A DNA stretch of 21,021 nucleotides from Spirogloea muscicola (taxonomy: Eukaryota; Streptophyta; Zygnematophyceae; Spirogloeales; Spirogloeaceae). Of the stretch, positions 10,076 to 20,000 are shown piece by piece; positions within the stretch are counted from its first letter, which is position 1; each line of letters starts with the position of its first letter. Both the position numbers and the translations under genes were made by a program. The notes beneath the pieces were generated by a model, which was given only the letters and a program-made list of their open reading frames with translations, made no database searches and was not told where the DNA came from. Location of the stretch: assembly GCA_009602725.1 (NCBI GenBank), contig WELB01000299.1:112909-133929 (forward strand), in the 5' to 3' direction.

Positions 10076-13000
10076 TCAAAGCACAACTGTCCCCTTGCCT
10101 TGCTCAGCCCAAGTATCTGAGGGGATGAGGAAGAATGCCTTGCTGTCCGCGCAGCCTTCGTCACCTGCGCAAGCCCAGCCATGCTTGTCAGCTGAATGAC
10201 ACTGAATGCACGTAGCAGGCATCTCGGCAGAGAGGCACAAGAGACGGGCTAGCCACGTCTGAGGTTGCGACCTGTTATGCTTGTCATCGTTCTTGTCCGT
10301 ATCGCGATGAACAAAGAAGCTCGCTGCAACAATCAGGTAGCAGAGAACTAGCATAAGACCCTTGAAGTAATTCGCCTGTCCCTCCTGCAGGATGTACAAA
10401 TTGCAAACAGTCACACTCACAAACCAACAAGCTGCTTCTGAGAGTGGGAGATGCAATCAGTGATAGCCCACAAGACATGGGCAACGCACAGGGCTACGAG
10501 CTTGTGAGCTAGCCATGTCCAGAACTGGATGCGTTGATAAGATGCAAGTATTGAAGGTGTTGCATGCGTATGAGGTGCTGCAGTCGAAAGTGGCCTCTGA
10601 GAGACCGACTCACAGGCAGACAGACAGACATATAGGTGAGGCTGCAAAGGTGTAGGAAGAAGGGGTTTTGGGGGGGAAGGGGGGGGGGCCGCGCGCTGCN
10701 GAGAGGGAGAGAGGACCAGGAATGGAAGAGAGAGAGGGAGGGGAGGAGAGAGAGGGAAGGGGGGAGCGAGAGAGGAAGGGGGAGAGAGAGGCGGAGAGGG
10801 AGGGGGACAGGAGAGGGAGGAGAATGGGGAGACGGAGAGGGAGCAAAAGAGAGAGGCATGGAGAGGGAGAGGGAGAGGGAGAGGCAGAGGGAGGGTAGAG
10901 GGAGAGTGGAGGCAGGTGGAAGGAAGGCAACGAGAGAAGAGAGAAGGCGTGCGGTGCACATGAAATGAAAGCGTGGCCACTTCAAGCCAATACATTGGAA
11001 AGAAACCAAGGGAAGCGGCGATGAGCAACCGAGGACTCCCTGCTGCAATAATGATTGACATTATGTGACATGAACCAGTCCCATGGTACAACTGAAGGGC
11101 TAGCTGACAAAACTCAAAGCGAGCCTGCCAGATGAGAGAGTCATTGGGAATCAGAAGCAAAGCTTTGCTTCTGAAGCAGGCTTTGCCCTTTGCACTGACC
11201 TGCAGAAGAACAGTGACGACTATCACTGTTATGAACAAGGTAGCAGTCTCAAAGATGTGGAAGTTGAGGTCCATGTCCACATCCATGCACCATGCTATGA
11301 CCACGCAGAAAGGTATCTGTGGTAACAGAAGCACGTCTCAAGATGATGTATATGCCTGCAAGGAAGCATTTGTAAAATCTGCCCTGCACTTATTGCTCGT
11401 ATCAGGGTCAGAGACCTGCCACGCGCCATACAGTGACTTGCACTACGTAAGAGTAGTAGAGACTGACAGCAAACATGGCGATTTGCGTCGAAGAGCCAAT
11501 AGCAACCCCGAGAGAGATGTCCTGCAGTGAGGCAAGCCACCGACATGCTTTGAACTTCAGGAATAACAATACACAATGATGCAGCTCTTGTGCAAGCTCA
11601 AGGGAGAGATAGCATGGGCAACTTAAAGCTCGCATTCCATGTAAGAAGGTGCAAACACTCAAGCCCTGGTCAACAATCACGAATGAGTGGTCTCGCTCCC
11701 AAGGGACGGCTGAGCGCACCAGTTTATCCTTCATAGCAAACAATATTGCAGATGCATGCTCTGCTGCATTGCCAACAATGGGCAACATGATCACACTGAT
11801 GAAGGCAACTGGTATATTCCACGATTCAGCGGCACCCTGCAGGCATGCAGCAAGCCAAGCAACGTGCTCATCAAATGCTGACAATTGCTGACAAGCGAAG
11901 GCGAGAGTCCACGGGATACACGACCTGCATGAAAACTGAAACAATGATGTAGCAACCTCAGATGGCAAGGTATTGGGGCGCCAGAACAGGAAATGCGTCA
12001 ATCGAAAAAACCTAGCACCTCAATTGAGATGACAAGATATCCAGAGAGGATGGAGATGAAGAGGGTTATGACGCCGAGCCAGACGGTGCAGCCCCAAAAG
12101 CTCAAAACTTGCTCCTCATCGTCCTCCACTGTGCTCTCTCGTTCCTCTTCAACTGCCATGTCAGGCAACTCCTGTTGATTGGTGGAGCAATCAGTGGCGA
12201 GGCCAACTTCTAAGCACAACCCTGCAACAACACTTCAACACTTGTGCAGTTCTTTTGAATGTATTCAAAACGCTGGGTCTATGTTAAGAACGAGGAAAAG
12301 CCCGGAAATTGTCATCCAACTGACCTCATCGTACAGGTGGCTGTGACTCTTCAGCTGAAAGAAGAGGAAGAAGGCGTACGCCACAAGCATTACACATGCA
12401 GAGAATCGCGAGAAGGCCAACTCTGACGACCGTTCTTTGATCTCTGTATGTGTAGCTTGAAGCACAGCAGGCAGTACCAGGCCCATGACAGCCATCAGCA
12501 ACAGCCCTGCATTGACCATGGCAGCAGTCTGCTCCAAGCCACCAGCAATGCATGACCAGCTGTTATACGCGGAACACGTGTGTGTCCTTTGGAGGCTTCA
12601 ATGTTATGTGAACCACAACAACATAGACCGCCCAGCAGAGGAAAAGAATCAGGGGAAAGTGCGTCTAATTTGGACGCAAGTACAATATCCTATTTCAAAC
12701 AGACTCCTCTTTCCTTGACATTAGAGCATGCATGCTTGGAGCTCATGAACCTACTTCCTTGTCATGAATTCATGACATGCTTGATTGCAAAGAACCTCTG
12801 GAACATGGACAGGAGCTATTGAGTACGTAGGCAGAACTGAGTCAAACCAGCTTTGGCTTCTTATGACTTCAATCTTGACGCAGAGAAGAGTGTCATCTAT
12901 AGCCACACTGCTTTTAGTAAAGCAAAAGTTCGTCTAGTGCAGGTTGAAGTCTGACACCTTATTGAAAAGTTGCTCCCGCTTCCGTAAGCCGCCAGCGAAG

Positions 13001-13899
13001 AAGGCGCACCCCAAGACAAGCAGCATGTTGGACAAAATTGATCCCAGAAGTGATAGTTGGACAACCCGGACGAGGTTGCTTTGCAAGGCGAAAATTGATA
13101 TGATCATCTCCGTGGCATTGCCAAAGGTGGCATTCAGAAGCCCACCCACTGCACAACATTTGAATGTGGTCAAAATCAGCACATACTACTTTGGACGCCC
13201 AACAGCTAGAGAGCAAGCCTCCTCTGCAACAGCAGCACTTGACCCCTCAGGCATACAGCCCAGACAGGGGATCCAGATGCTTTCTCATGTCAGTGATACA
13301 GTAGCACCATGGGCAAACGACATTTCCATTCAAAGTGCAGCAGCGGTTGAAAGCCAGGTTATGCTGCTCACATGTAGGCCCAACAAAGGTTGAGAGTTGC
13401 CTGTATACAAAGACGCACAAACAAAAGTCGGTGACAGTCACTAAACCTCATCAAACTTCAAGATATGCAGGCAACTGGCTACAGCAAGTAGATTGTGCGG
13501 GCTTACAACTCATGCCAGCAAGGACAAGCAAGGTGAAGCATAGACAACTCACTCCGTGACAAACCCAAGTCGCTCGGCAAGAGGCGCAATTCCAAACAAA
13601 CTGAAGATGAAGAGCCACCCCTGCAGTACAAGTGGAGCCAATATCAGGATGAGTGCCTCCGATCCTCAAACTTCAATCTGGTGCACGATGCAAACCTGAG
13701 TCTGGACACTACCTGCCATCACTCATCAACATGGGTTTGCCCTCTCCAGAGATGCACTGAGATGCTCACCTTACCCACACCAAGAACATCCGCTACGATG
13801 GACACTGGCACAAATAGCAGTAGAATGCTGAGCTTGTTTGCAAGAAGCAGCTGCCCCAGAATGTGACGGATACCTGGCCACCACAACTTCTTGCCCTTT
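10076..13899 (-). CDS. Vacuolar-type cation/H+ exchanger (CAX, Ca2+:H+ antiporter family)
   Basis: Minus-strand exons in coding order: 13899-13770, 13620-13553, 13400-13372, 13148-12958, 12528-12325, 12171-12019, 11836-11720, 11521-11468, 11316-11200, 10384-10076. All phases match, giving 456 aa; the N-terminus lies upstream. CAX proteins exchange cytosolic Ca2+ or other divalent cations for protons, usually at the vacuole. Landmarks, numbered from 13899: [20 protein letters not shown] (first TM), [29 protein letters not shown] (c-1 repeat, Glu at 89), [32 protein letters not shown], an acidic loop [14 protein letters not shown] (215-228) where CAX proteins carry their acidic motif, [11 protein letters not shown] (c-2 repeat, Glu at 284), [27 protein letters not shown] and [20 protein letters not shown]. 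Both ion-binding repeats are intact, so it should be functional. Exon 3 is only 29 nt. The last exon adds about 75 residues beyond the final TM, including four Cys within 20 residues. The last intron (10385-11199) carries repeat DNA. Confidence 0.93.
10659..10998 (+). repeat. Composite repeat (polypurine GA/GGGA tract plus module 2) in the last CAX intron; one ambiguous base
   Basis: From about 10659 to 10937 the plus strand is almost pure purine (GAGAGGGA-type), with an undetermined base n at 10700. It is followed at 10938-10998 by a clear module 2 copy (gagaaggcgtgcggtgcaca, then tgaaatg and ccacttcaagccaatacattg). The order matches 3641-3776. It lies in the 815-nt intron between the last two CAX exons, on the strand opposite to transcription. 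Long Ser/Pro/Leu frames across it are artefacts. Confidence 0.8.
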
Positions 13900-14100
13900 C
13901 TGCATAAAAGGCAGGGCTGTCAAGCAAAGGCCATAGACTCCGGGGGAGGACTCGGTGTGTTTGGGTGAAGGTAGCAACTCCTAACCGCGTCACTGTACAT
14001 GCAGCTTCGTGCAGGGGTGCACCCTGTGCTTGCACAGTGAATACATAGGAGCAAGCCTTGGTGCACGAAGAAGCCTTTCACAGTCGTCAGTGTGGCTCAC

Positions 14101-14288
14101 CCTGGCACGTCATTTGTTCTGCAAGCAGTGCCATCTGCAGGCGAGACCCCTGTGTCAAGGATTGGCTCCCCTCCAGCAGCTGCGATGCGCTCTGCAGATC
14201 TCGACCTTCCCACCAACGGCCTGTGCGGGCTCACTGACTGTCGACCCTTCACATCAGGCCCACTTCCGTCGCCCACAAGAGCTGCCAG
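14101..14288 (-). CDS. Tentative upstream exon of the CAX gene (hydrophilic N-terminal region)
   Basis: On the minus strand an open segment runs from a possible acceptor (gggcag before 14288) to a strong donor at 14101/14100 (ccagg|gtgagc). It ends in phase 2, exactly what the first confident CAX exon at 13899 requires. It would encode about 62 mostly hydrophilic residues (including GGEPILDTGVSPADGT), which suits a cytosolic CAX N-terminus. It has no ATG, so a further 5' exon would be needed. No homology supports it; the evidence is phase and splice sites only. Confidence 0.35.
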
Positions 14289-14399
14289 CTGCCCGCGTCA
14301 CCAGAAGGGGGCGCTTGTATGAGAGTCCCTCTTCTTGCAGATCTGCACGTGAAGCATGACAGCCAGCACCTGACACCGTGCCGTACCTCCAACTCGTCC

Positions 14400-14790
14400 G
14401 GCTTGTAGCCATTCATGGCCCGCCCTTGTGCGCGTCTCGCATCACTGCCCGTCGTCCTGGTCAGCGGGCAAGGAGAACCACCACTCTCGTGGCCGCCGCT
14501 GGCAGGCTATCATGAGGGGCCGAGGTCTCATGTTCTGCTATGGCGCCAAGCGGACCGAAGGGTGGGCCAAGGGCGGAGGAGCGCCTCCGCGCAGGCGGCG
14601 CGCGAGCAGAGCGGCGGCAGCAGGGGCAGGAGGTGCGGCGCGAGGGCGCGGGGGAGCCAGGGAGTCGGCGGCGGCGGGGGAGGCGGCCGCGGCGAGGCTC
14701 GCAGGTGCTGGGAAAGTTCCGAGGCTGGCCGGGGCGGGGCGCCGCAGGCATGCGGAGGCAATCGAGGAAGACGGACTTTCCCGGCGGAGG
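14400..14790. other. GC-rich segment without an assignable gene
   Basis: Positions 14570-14760 are extremely GC-rich and open in several frames on both strands, giving Ala/Arg/Gly-rich translations without domains. It lies upstream of the CAX gene and may be its promoter or first exon; the minus-strand translation is transit-peptide-like. I could not tie it to CAX by splice phase. Confidence 0.25.
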
Positions 14791-14930
14791 GCGATGGCCG
14801 TGATGTGGCCAGCCCAGAACCAGAATGAACGAGTGGCAAGGACCGCCGCCAGAGAGAGAGGGTGCGCGGTGTGTGCATCCCTTGGCCCCTTCGACCTTTT
14901 GTTCACTCTTTTCTCTGGGCTGGCCAGCTC
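14791..14930. repeat. Fold-back pair of module 1 flanking a module 2 fragment
   Basis: Module 1 forward (14791-14844: gcgatggccgtgatgtggcc, then agcccagaaccagaatgaac) is followed by a purine/module 2 fragment (14848-14871, gagagagggtgcgcggtgtg). Module 1 in reverse follows at 14881-14930. The reverse complement of 14881-14930 contains ctggccagcccagagaaaag, then agtgaacaaaaggtc, so the outer arms can pair over about 50 bp. Confidence 0.65.
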
Positions 14931-15060
14931 CCCACCCACCACCCTCTCATGGAAGCGTCTTTCTTTCAATAACAGGCAATTTTCGCCGGTATAATGTGCA
15001 GCCGAAAGCTAGTGCAAGCAGTGGGGCTAACGTGACAGTGAGAAGTTGGCGTGCAAGCAG

Positions 15061-15114
15061 TGTACTGGCTTGCTTTGGCCTCCCTCCCAAGTCATGTGCA
15101 CCGCGCCTTCTCTC
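15061..15114 (-). repeat. Dispersed repeat module 2, inverted copy
   Basis: The reverse complement opens gagaaggcgcggtgcacatg and continues through gggagggaggccaaagcaag. It lines up with the plus-strand copies at 3729, 10938 and 16487 over more than 50 bp with a 2-bp deletion in the core. Confidence 0.75.
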
Positions 15115-15131
15115 CTGAGTAGAATGAGAAA

Positions 15132-15238
15132 GCGCGGCCAGATTGACTGGTGGCTGTGAGAGGCCAGCCCAAAGGAATGGACAAGGTCTGAAGGAGCCGG
15201 AGTGCCAAGTGCTAAGACACCAGTTAATCTGGCCGCGC
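15132..15238. mobile_element. MITE-like element, 107 bp with 19-bp terminal inverted repeats
   Basis: The left end gcgcggccagattgactgg (15132-15150) and the right end ccagttaatctggccgcgc (15220-15238) are inverted repeats matching at 18 of 19 positions. The interior is a module 1 copy (15151-15200: tggctgtgagaggccagccc, then aaaggaatggacaaggtctg). There is no coding capacity. I see no clear target-site duplication in the immediate flanks. A structured RNA hairpin is the alternative reading. Confidence 0.6.
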
Positions 15239-15336
15239 GTGCCTTGCCCCTAAGATAGCAGCAAGGAGACTCTCAGTAACCTCTAGTCAGTAGATGCAAG
15301 TCGGAATAGCTAGCAGGCGGATAGACGTCGCCCTGA

Positions 15337-15475
15337 CCGAAGCCGGAGGCGGCAGCCAAAGCGCGTAAAAGTAGAAGAAGCTGCTTTCTCAGTAGCAGGC
15401 GATGGCCGTGAAAGTGGAGAGGAAACCCTTCCCTTGGCCGTGCTCTAGCCGCAGCCTCTGGCTTCCGTCAAGGGA
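15337..15475. repeat. Imperfect inverted repeat with a module 1 fragment in the loop
   Basis: The left arm ccgaagccggaggcggcagc (near 15341) pairs with the right arm gccgcagcctctggcttccg (near 15449), with mismatches, over roughly 26 bp. The loop contains gcgatggccgtgaaagtgg (15399-15417), the start of module 1. The left-arm motif recurs at 15870-15896. Confidence 0.5.
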
Positions 15476-15579
15476 ACTGCTTTCCGGCGGCTAGTCCTTC
15501 TAACCTGCGGCTGCTGACCAGAGCTTACTAACTGATTATCCCACATGCTTCTTGCTTAGTCATGTTTATTAGTGCTTTT

Positions 15580-15695
15580 CGGTCCCTTTGGGCCTTGTGT
15601 AACCATTTCTGGGCTGGCTGTTCCCCTTGTGGGAGCGATGGCTGTGAAAGGCGACCCCAAAGATATGGACAAGGCCAACGAGGCCAAAGACCACC
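15580..15695. repeat. Head-to-head module 1 copies (reverse then forward)
   Basis: A reverse copy (15580-15622: ggtccctttgggccttgtgt, then aaccatttctgggctggctg) is followed by a forward copy (15635-15691: gcgatggctgtgaaaggcga, then ccccaaagatatggacaagg). The order is opposite to the fold-backs at 1790 and 14791, so the two left ends face each other. Confidence 0.65.
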
Positions 15696-15769
15696 ACTGT
15701 TTGTCGCCAAAGCGAGTGGCTATCAGCCATGGCCACTCAATAACCATGGCCGCAGTTGAGATGACTAGC

Positions 15770-15896
15770 AGCCGAAATGAAAGAAGCAGCTCTTCCATAG
15801 AGGCGAAGGCTGTGAAAAGCCAGCCCACAAAACAAGGATGAACAAGGAAAAGAGTCGCCGCCTTATTGGCTTGAGGCGGCAGCCAGGGCGCGGCCA
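15770..15896 (+). repeat. Module 1 copy with extended left flank, plus short GC repeat
   Basis: The left flank (gaagcagctcttccatagag) and core (gcgaaggctgtgaaaagcca) at about 15780-15850 align with 15382-15417, 16430-16480 and the reverse copy at 16881-16969. At 15870-15896 ggcttgaggcggcagccagg repeats the inverted-repeat arm found near 15341. Confidence 0.55.
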
Positions 15897-16420
15897 GTGC
15901 CCAGACGCAAGGCAGATGTCAGAAATTGTTGCAGCCAAATGTATAGATGCATATGGTATACAAGGGCTGAAGAGCCCGCGGCATCGATCTGTGCCCCCTG
16001 CTTCCCTGCCGTCAAGACACCGCTTGTCGCACGAGCCGCTTCAGGAGCTCAAGCTACTGGGCCCCCGGCGACCTTTGACGTTTGTGAGTGGGAGAGACTT
16101 ATTCCTCCACAACAGAATCGCTTTATACTTCACTTCTTACCACGGGCGGCTTTGGCGATCCCGTGCCCTGCCATCAATCCTGAGGGGACCGAGGTTTAGT
16201 GGTTTCAAGCTTCTGTGGTGATCACTTGGGCGATGCTGCGGGGGGCCCCGCAGGCATGATGGCCACCGGTTGACATGCCTTGCGTGGGGTCCGTCTGGGC
16301 GCTTTCTGTGCAACCTGTTGCCCTGCCTCCCGGAAGATGCCAGACATAGCATCTCTGAGGAGGTCATGGGGGGCCCGCCACTAAGTGACGGCATGGAGTA
16401 CATTGCCACACTCAAAGCGA
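15897..16420. other. No supported gene
   Basis: Frames up to about 127 codons cross this stretch but have no domains or coherent codon preference. No further repeat-module match was noticed. Confidence 0.3.
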
Positions 16421-16423
16421 GGT

Positions 16424-16660
16424 GAGAATGAAAAAGCAAGCTCTCCCAATTAAACGGCAACGGCTGTGAGAGGCCAGCGCAAAGAAAGAGAGAAGGCGCG
16501 CGGTGCGCATGCGATGGAAGGGAGGCCAATTCAAGCCAAAACATTGTTCAGGCATAAAATCAACGCAAGAAGATATGGCTACATCAAATGGAATGTACAA
16601 GGTCTGAAAGGGCCGGAAGGAGAGAAGGCGCGTGGTACGCATGAAATCACCGGGAAAGGA
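16424..16660 (+). repeat. Two tandem composite elements (module 1 + purine spacer + module 2)
   Basis: Unit one has module 1 (about 16424-16480, core cggctgtgaggccagc-like), a short purine spacer (aaagaaagagagaag), then module 2 (16487-16546, ggcgcgcggtgcgcatgcga, then ggaagggaggccaattcaag). Unit two has the right half of module 1 (about 16590-16618, gaatgtacaaggtctgaaag) followed directly by module 2 (16619-16660, gagaaggcgcgtggtacgca). These show that the two modules belong to one element and that the GA tract sits between them. A purine run (16738-16785) follows. Confidence 0.7.
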
Positions 16661-16880
16661 AGCCGAGCCAACTCTTGCAGAAGGGGGGCCGATAGGGCAA
16701 CACAGGAGCGGAAAACTTGAGGGGCTAAGGAAGCAGGTTGAAGAAGAGCGAGAGCGAGAGATAGAGGAGGAGCGGGGGCCGAGGGGCGCTGCTCCGACGC
16801 TCCAGGCCGAGCGTCCCTGCCTTTTACAGCTGCCCTTGGAGTTATGAATCCTAAGCCCCTTTCCTTCCTTCTTCAGCGCA

Positions 16881-16969
16881 TTTGGCCCCTTCGGACCTTG
16901 GCATTTTTTATCGGGCTGGCTGTTCACAGCCCTTGCCCCCTTCGGAAGAGCCACTTCTTTTCATATCAG
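16881..16969 (-). repeat. Full-length inverted module 1 copy just upstream of the kinesin gene
   Basis: The reverse complement reads through the whole module: gaagtggctcttccgaaggg, gcaagggctgtgaacagcca, then gcccgataaaaaatgccaag and gtccgaaggggccaaatg. It ends about 80 bp before the kinesin start codon and so lies in its promoter or 5' UTR. Confidence 0.65.
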
Positions 16970-17050
16970 CAACCGCATTCTTTCCACCTCCTCGGCCGCC
17001 TGATCCGACCCGCCCCACCGAATCACCGCAGGCGGCTGCAGGCTGCCCCC

Positions 17051-20000
17051 ATGGCCCGCGTCTCGGTGTGCGTGCGCTTCCGGCCTCCCAGCCAACGCGA
17101 GAAGGCGGAGGAGCAGCGCAGCTGCGTGCAGCGCGCTTCCAACGAGTCCTTTGCCTGGAAGGTAAGCCCGGGCCTCAACATGCATGCCCAAAACCTCCGA
17201 GTCCCCATCCCCATCACATGCTCTCAGTGAGCAACAGTATCCCCCTTGCTACTCATTATATCGTTGACCACTCATAGTCTCGTTGTCGCTGGCCTGCGGA
17301 TCTGCAGAATGACCGAGAAGGCAGCCTGTCCTTCACGTTTGATCGCATCTTCTACCCAGACGCGCAGCAGGCTGAGGTCTTCGACTATGTGGCTGAGCCG
17401 ATTGTCAGAGGTCAGTACTTTCAGGGGTCCCTGCACATGCAGATAGCTCGATTGCAATGCTCCGCAGCTGCGTAGTTGATCGCAACGCCTGTCATGGCAG
17501 GCGCTTTTGCTGGAATCAATGGCTCCATACTGGCCTATGGACAGGTTCGCACTCAGCCTGACGGCCGTGCTTCAGTCTGGATCTTCACCATAACTCAACT
17601 TCAATTGAGTGAGGCATTTGGTGCACCATCATTCTCCGACCTGTTGCTGCGTTGTGACCTCTATCTCCTTGCGCTGTAGACGGGGGCAGGGAAGACTTAC
17701 ACAATGGAGGTGGAAACCTCACCTTGCACGAGACAATTCTGTGCGTCTGGAGGACATGGCCTGTCCCTGCTGCTGCCTACCACCACTGATGTGCAGCTCG
17801 CCATACTGAAGCGGAACCTCCAGTGACTGCTCTTCCATGCCCTTGCAAATCAGGGGCCTAATCAGGGGCCGCGCGCGAGTCTTGGACATCCTGATGATGA
17901 TGGCATTTTGCCAAGGCTAGCTAAGGCAATCTTTGCTGCAATCAGAACAGCGGATCCAAAGGTGGAGTTTGTCATCAAGCTTGCCATGGTGACTCCTGTT
18001 GCCCGCAAGAAACACACTAGACTTGTGCCAGTGCATGCTCCTAGGTACTGTTGTGAACTTCAAGTCATATTCAAGTTCAACTTCACCAGCCATTTATATT
18101 CTGCGCACTTAGAATTGCACACTTAGAATTCATATATTGTCTTCTGCATAAAGCTTTCGATCTAAATGTCACGTGGTCAATGAGCAACAACTTTTGCTGA
18201 TATCTCCTAGGTAGAGATATACAAGGAGAAGATCAGGTACATTGTCGTTCTCAGTGTTACATTGTGGAAGTACCTAGCATCTGGATAAGGTCTTCAGCAA
18301 GCCGTGCGCGTCGCCTTCATCCATTCACTTGGTCGGTGACCTCCACCAAGGACAACTGAAGACTCGTGCAGTGTGACTATGAGAAGCAGGGACCTGCTCG
18401 ATACCGACAAGGACAACCTCCTGATCAAGGAGGGCAAGGATGAGGGCATCTACATCGCGGGTGCCACAGAGGTGTGCTCTTCGCATGTAGAGGTGGTCAC
18501 TTTGGCTTTGGCTTTGGCAGATGCCCAGTTGTGCGACATTACCTTAGTCTCTCCTAGGTAGTGCTTGCTCGCTAGCTTGCTCGTGAGTTGATAATAGATG
18601 CATAGGTGCGGCATCTGCTCATATTACTCGTGGCATGCTTGATGTAGGCCTTCGTGCAGACCGAGTTAGAGATGCAGAAGCTTCTGCAGGTTGCTTACTC
18701 CAGCTTATGATGCAGCTTCTTGTGATAATGTGTCTTATTTGCCCGGTGACTTGCTCTCTGTGCAGCATCAAGCTGTCGATAGTTAGTTGAGAAAGAGGAC
18801 GCTGTTGCAGATGCTATGCTCTGTTGCCGTACTCAGAGTGCATCGTGTGGGGGTGTGTTGTAGGCTGGCATCATCAATAGGGCTGTGGCTGCGACTGGTA
18901 TATTCACCATGCACTGATCATCACTCTTCGGTTGCAAATTATAAGAGCAGTGTTGCTTGTCCTGCATGCTGTGGAGCATTTCTCTGTTGAAATGGCCCTG
19001 CAGACATGAATGAGGAGAGCAGCAGGAGCCACTGTGTATACATGGTGACCATCCAGCAAGAGAGCATTGACGATCGAAGGTCTGCCTTATTTGGCCTGAC
19101 TACGCATTCCTCTCTGCATCAGCCCTCGTGTGACACTGTTCCTGAAGCATCTGCTTGTCGCAAAGGCAGACTGTTAAATCAGTTGGGCACAGAGCTGAGT
19201 CAGTGCAGTTGACGACTTACTGTGCACAAAGTGTCATGTCTACCTTTCCAGCGTACGAGTTGGGAAGCTACACTTCGTGGACCTTGCTGGGTCAGAGAAG
19301 GTCGTCAAGTCAAGCACACATGGGCACCTCGTGGATGAGGCCAAAACCATTAATAAGTCACTGTCCGCCTTGGGCATTGTCATCAACGCTCTGACCGATG
19401 GTAAGCAGACCCCAGCCATTCTAGGAGTAAATTCATTGATTGTTGCTGCACTTACTCCAAAGATGTGCTCATGCAAGCTCTGCACGACTTTCAGGCAAAT
19501 CTCGGCACATCCCTTATCGTGATTCAAAGCTTACACGAGTCCTTCAAGAAACTCTGGTTAGCATCGCTCTGTCGGCCTGGTCAATTGGTCCCCTGATCGG
19601 TCGGTCCATACCGAACAATGATTGATTGCTTCGGCCAATCCCCCTGGCCACACGCTGCTGCAACTGCAAAACTGACGCTAGCATCTCTTGTATACGTTGT
19701 GTAAAAGGGAGGAAACTGTCAGACCTGCCTGCTTTGTTGCTGCTCTCCCAGCAGCTTCAGCGCCGCAGAGACACTCTCCACTTTGCGATTTGGTGCACGG
19801 TATGACCACTTCCGACTTGCACCCATTATAACGCTTGTACTACCACAGGTTGCAAGTCTGGTCCAGGTGATAAGGATGGCGTCAACTTCTGTGATCTCGC
19901 ATCAGAGCCGGTTAGCAGGACATGAAAGCTGTGCCGCTGTAGCAGTTTCCATGGATGCTTTCAGGGCAGCAGAGGTGAAAAACGAGCCAACTGTGAATGA

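Noticed and set aside
10417-11334. 305-codon minus-strand frame across the CAX intron
   Set aside because: Only its first part (11200-11316) is a CAX exon. The rest is intron and polypurine repeat, and it contains an X from the ambiguous base.
14538-14994. Ala/Arg/Gly-rich frames on both strands around 14.6 kb
   Set aside because: All frames are open because of extreme GC content, and one end overlaps repeat module 1. No domain or phase link to CAX was found.
15132-15238. tRNA or snoRNA gene
   Set aside because: The hairpin and weak A-box-like sequence prompted a check, but there is no cloverleaf, no anticodon arm and no convincing C/D or H/ACA boxes.
16844-17050. N-terminal extension of the kinesin upstream of 17051
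   Set aside because: The frame stays open upstream, but it is translated repeat module 1. The motor homology begins right after the ATG at 17051.
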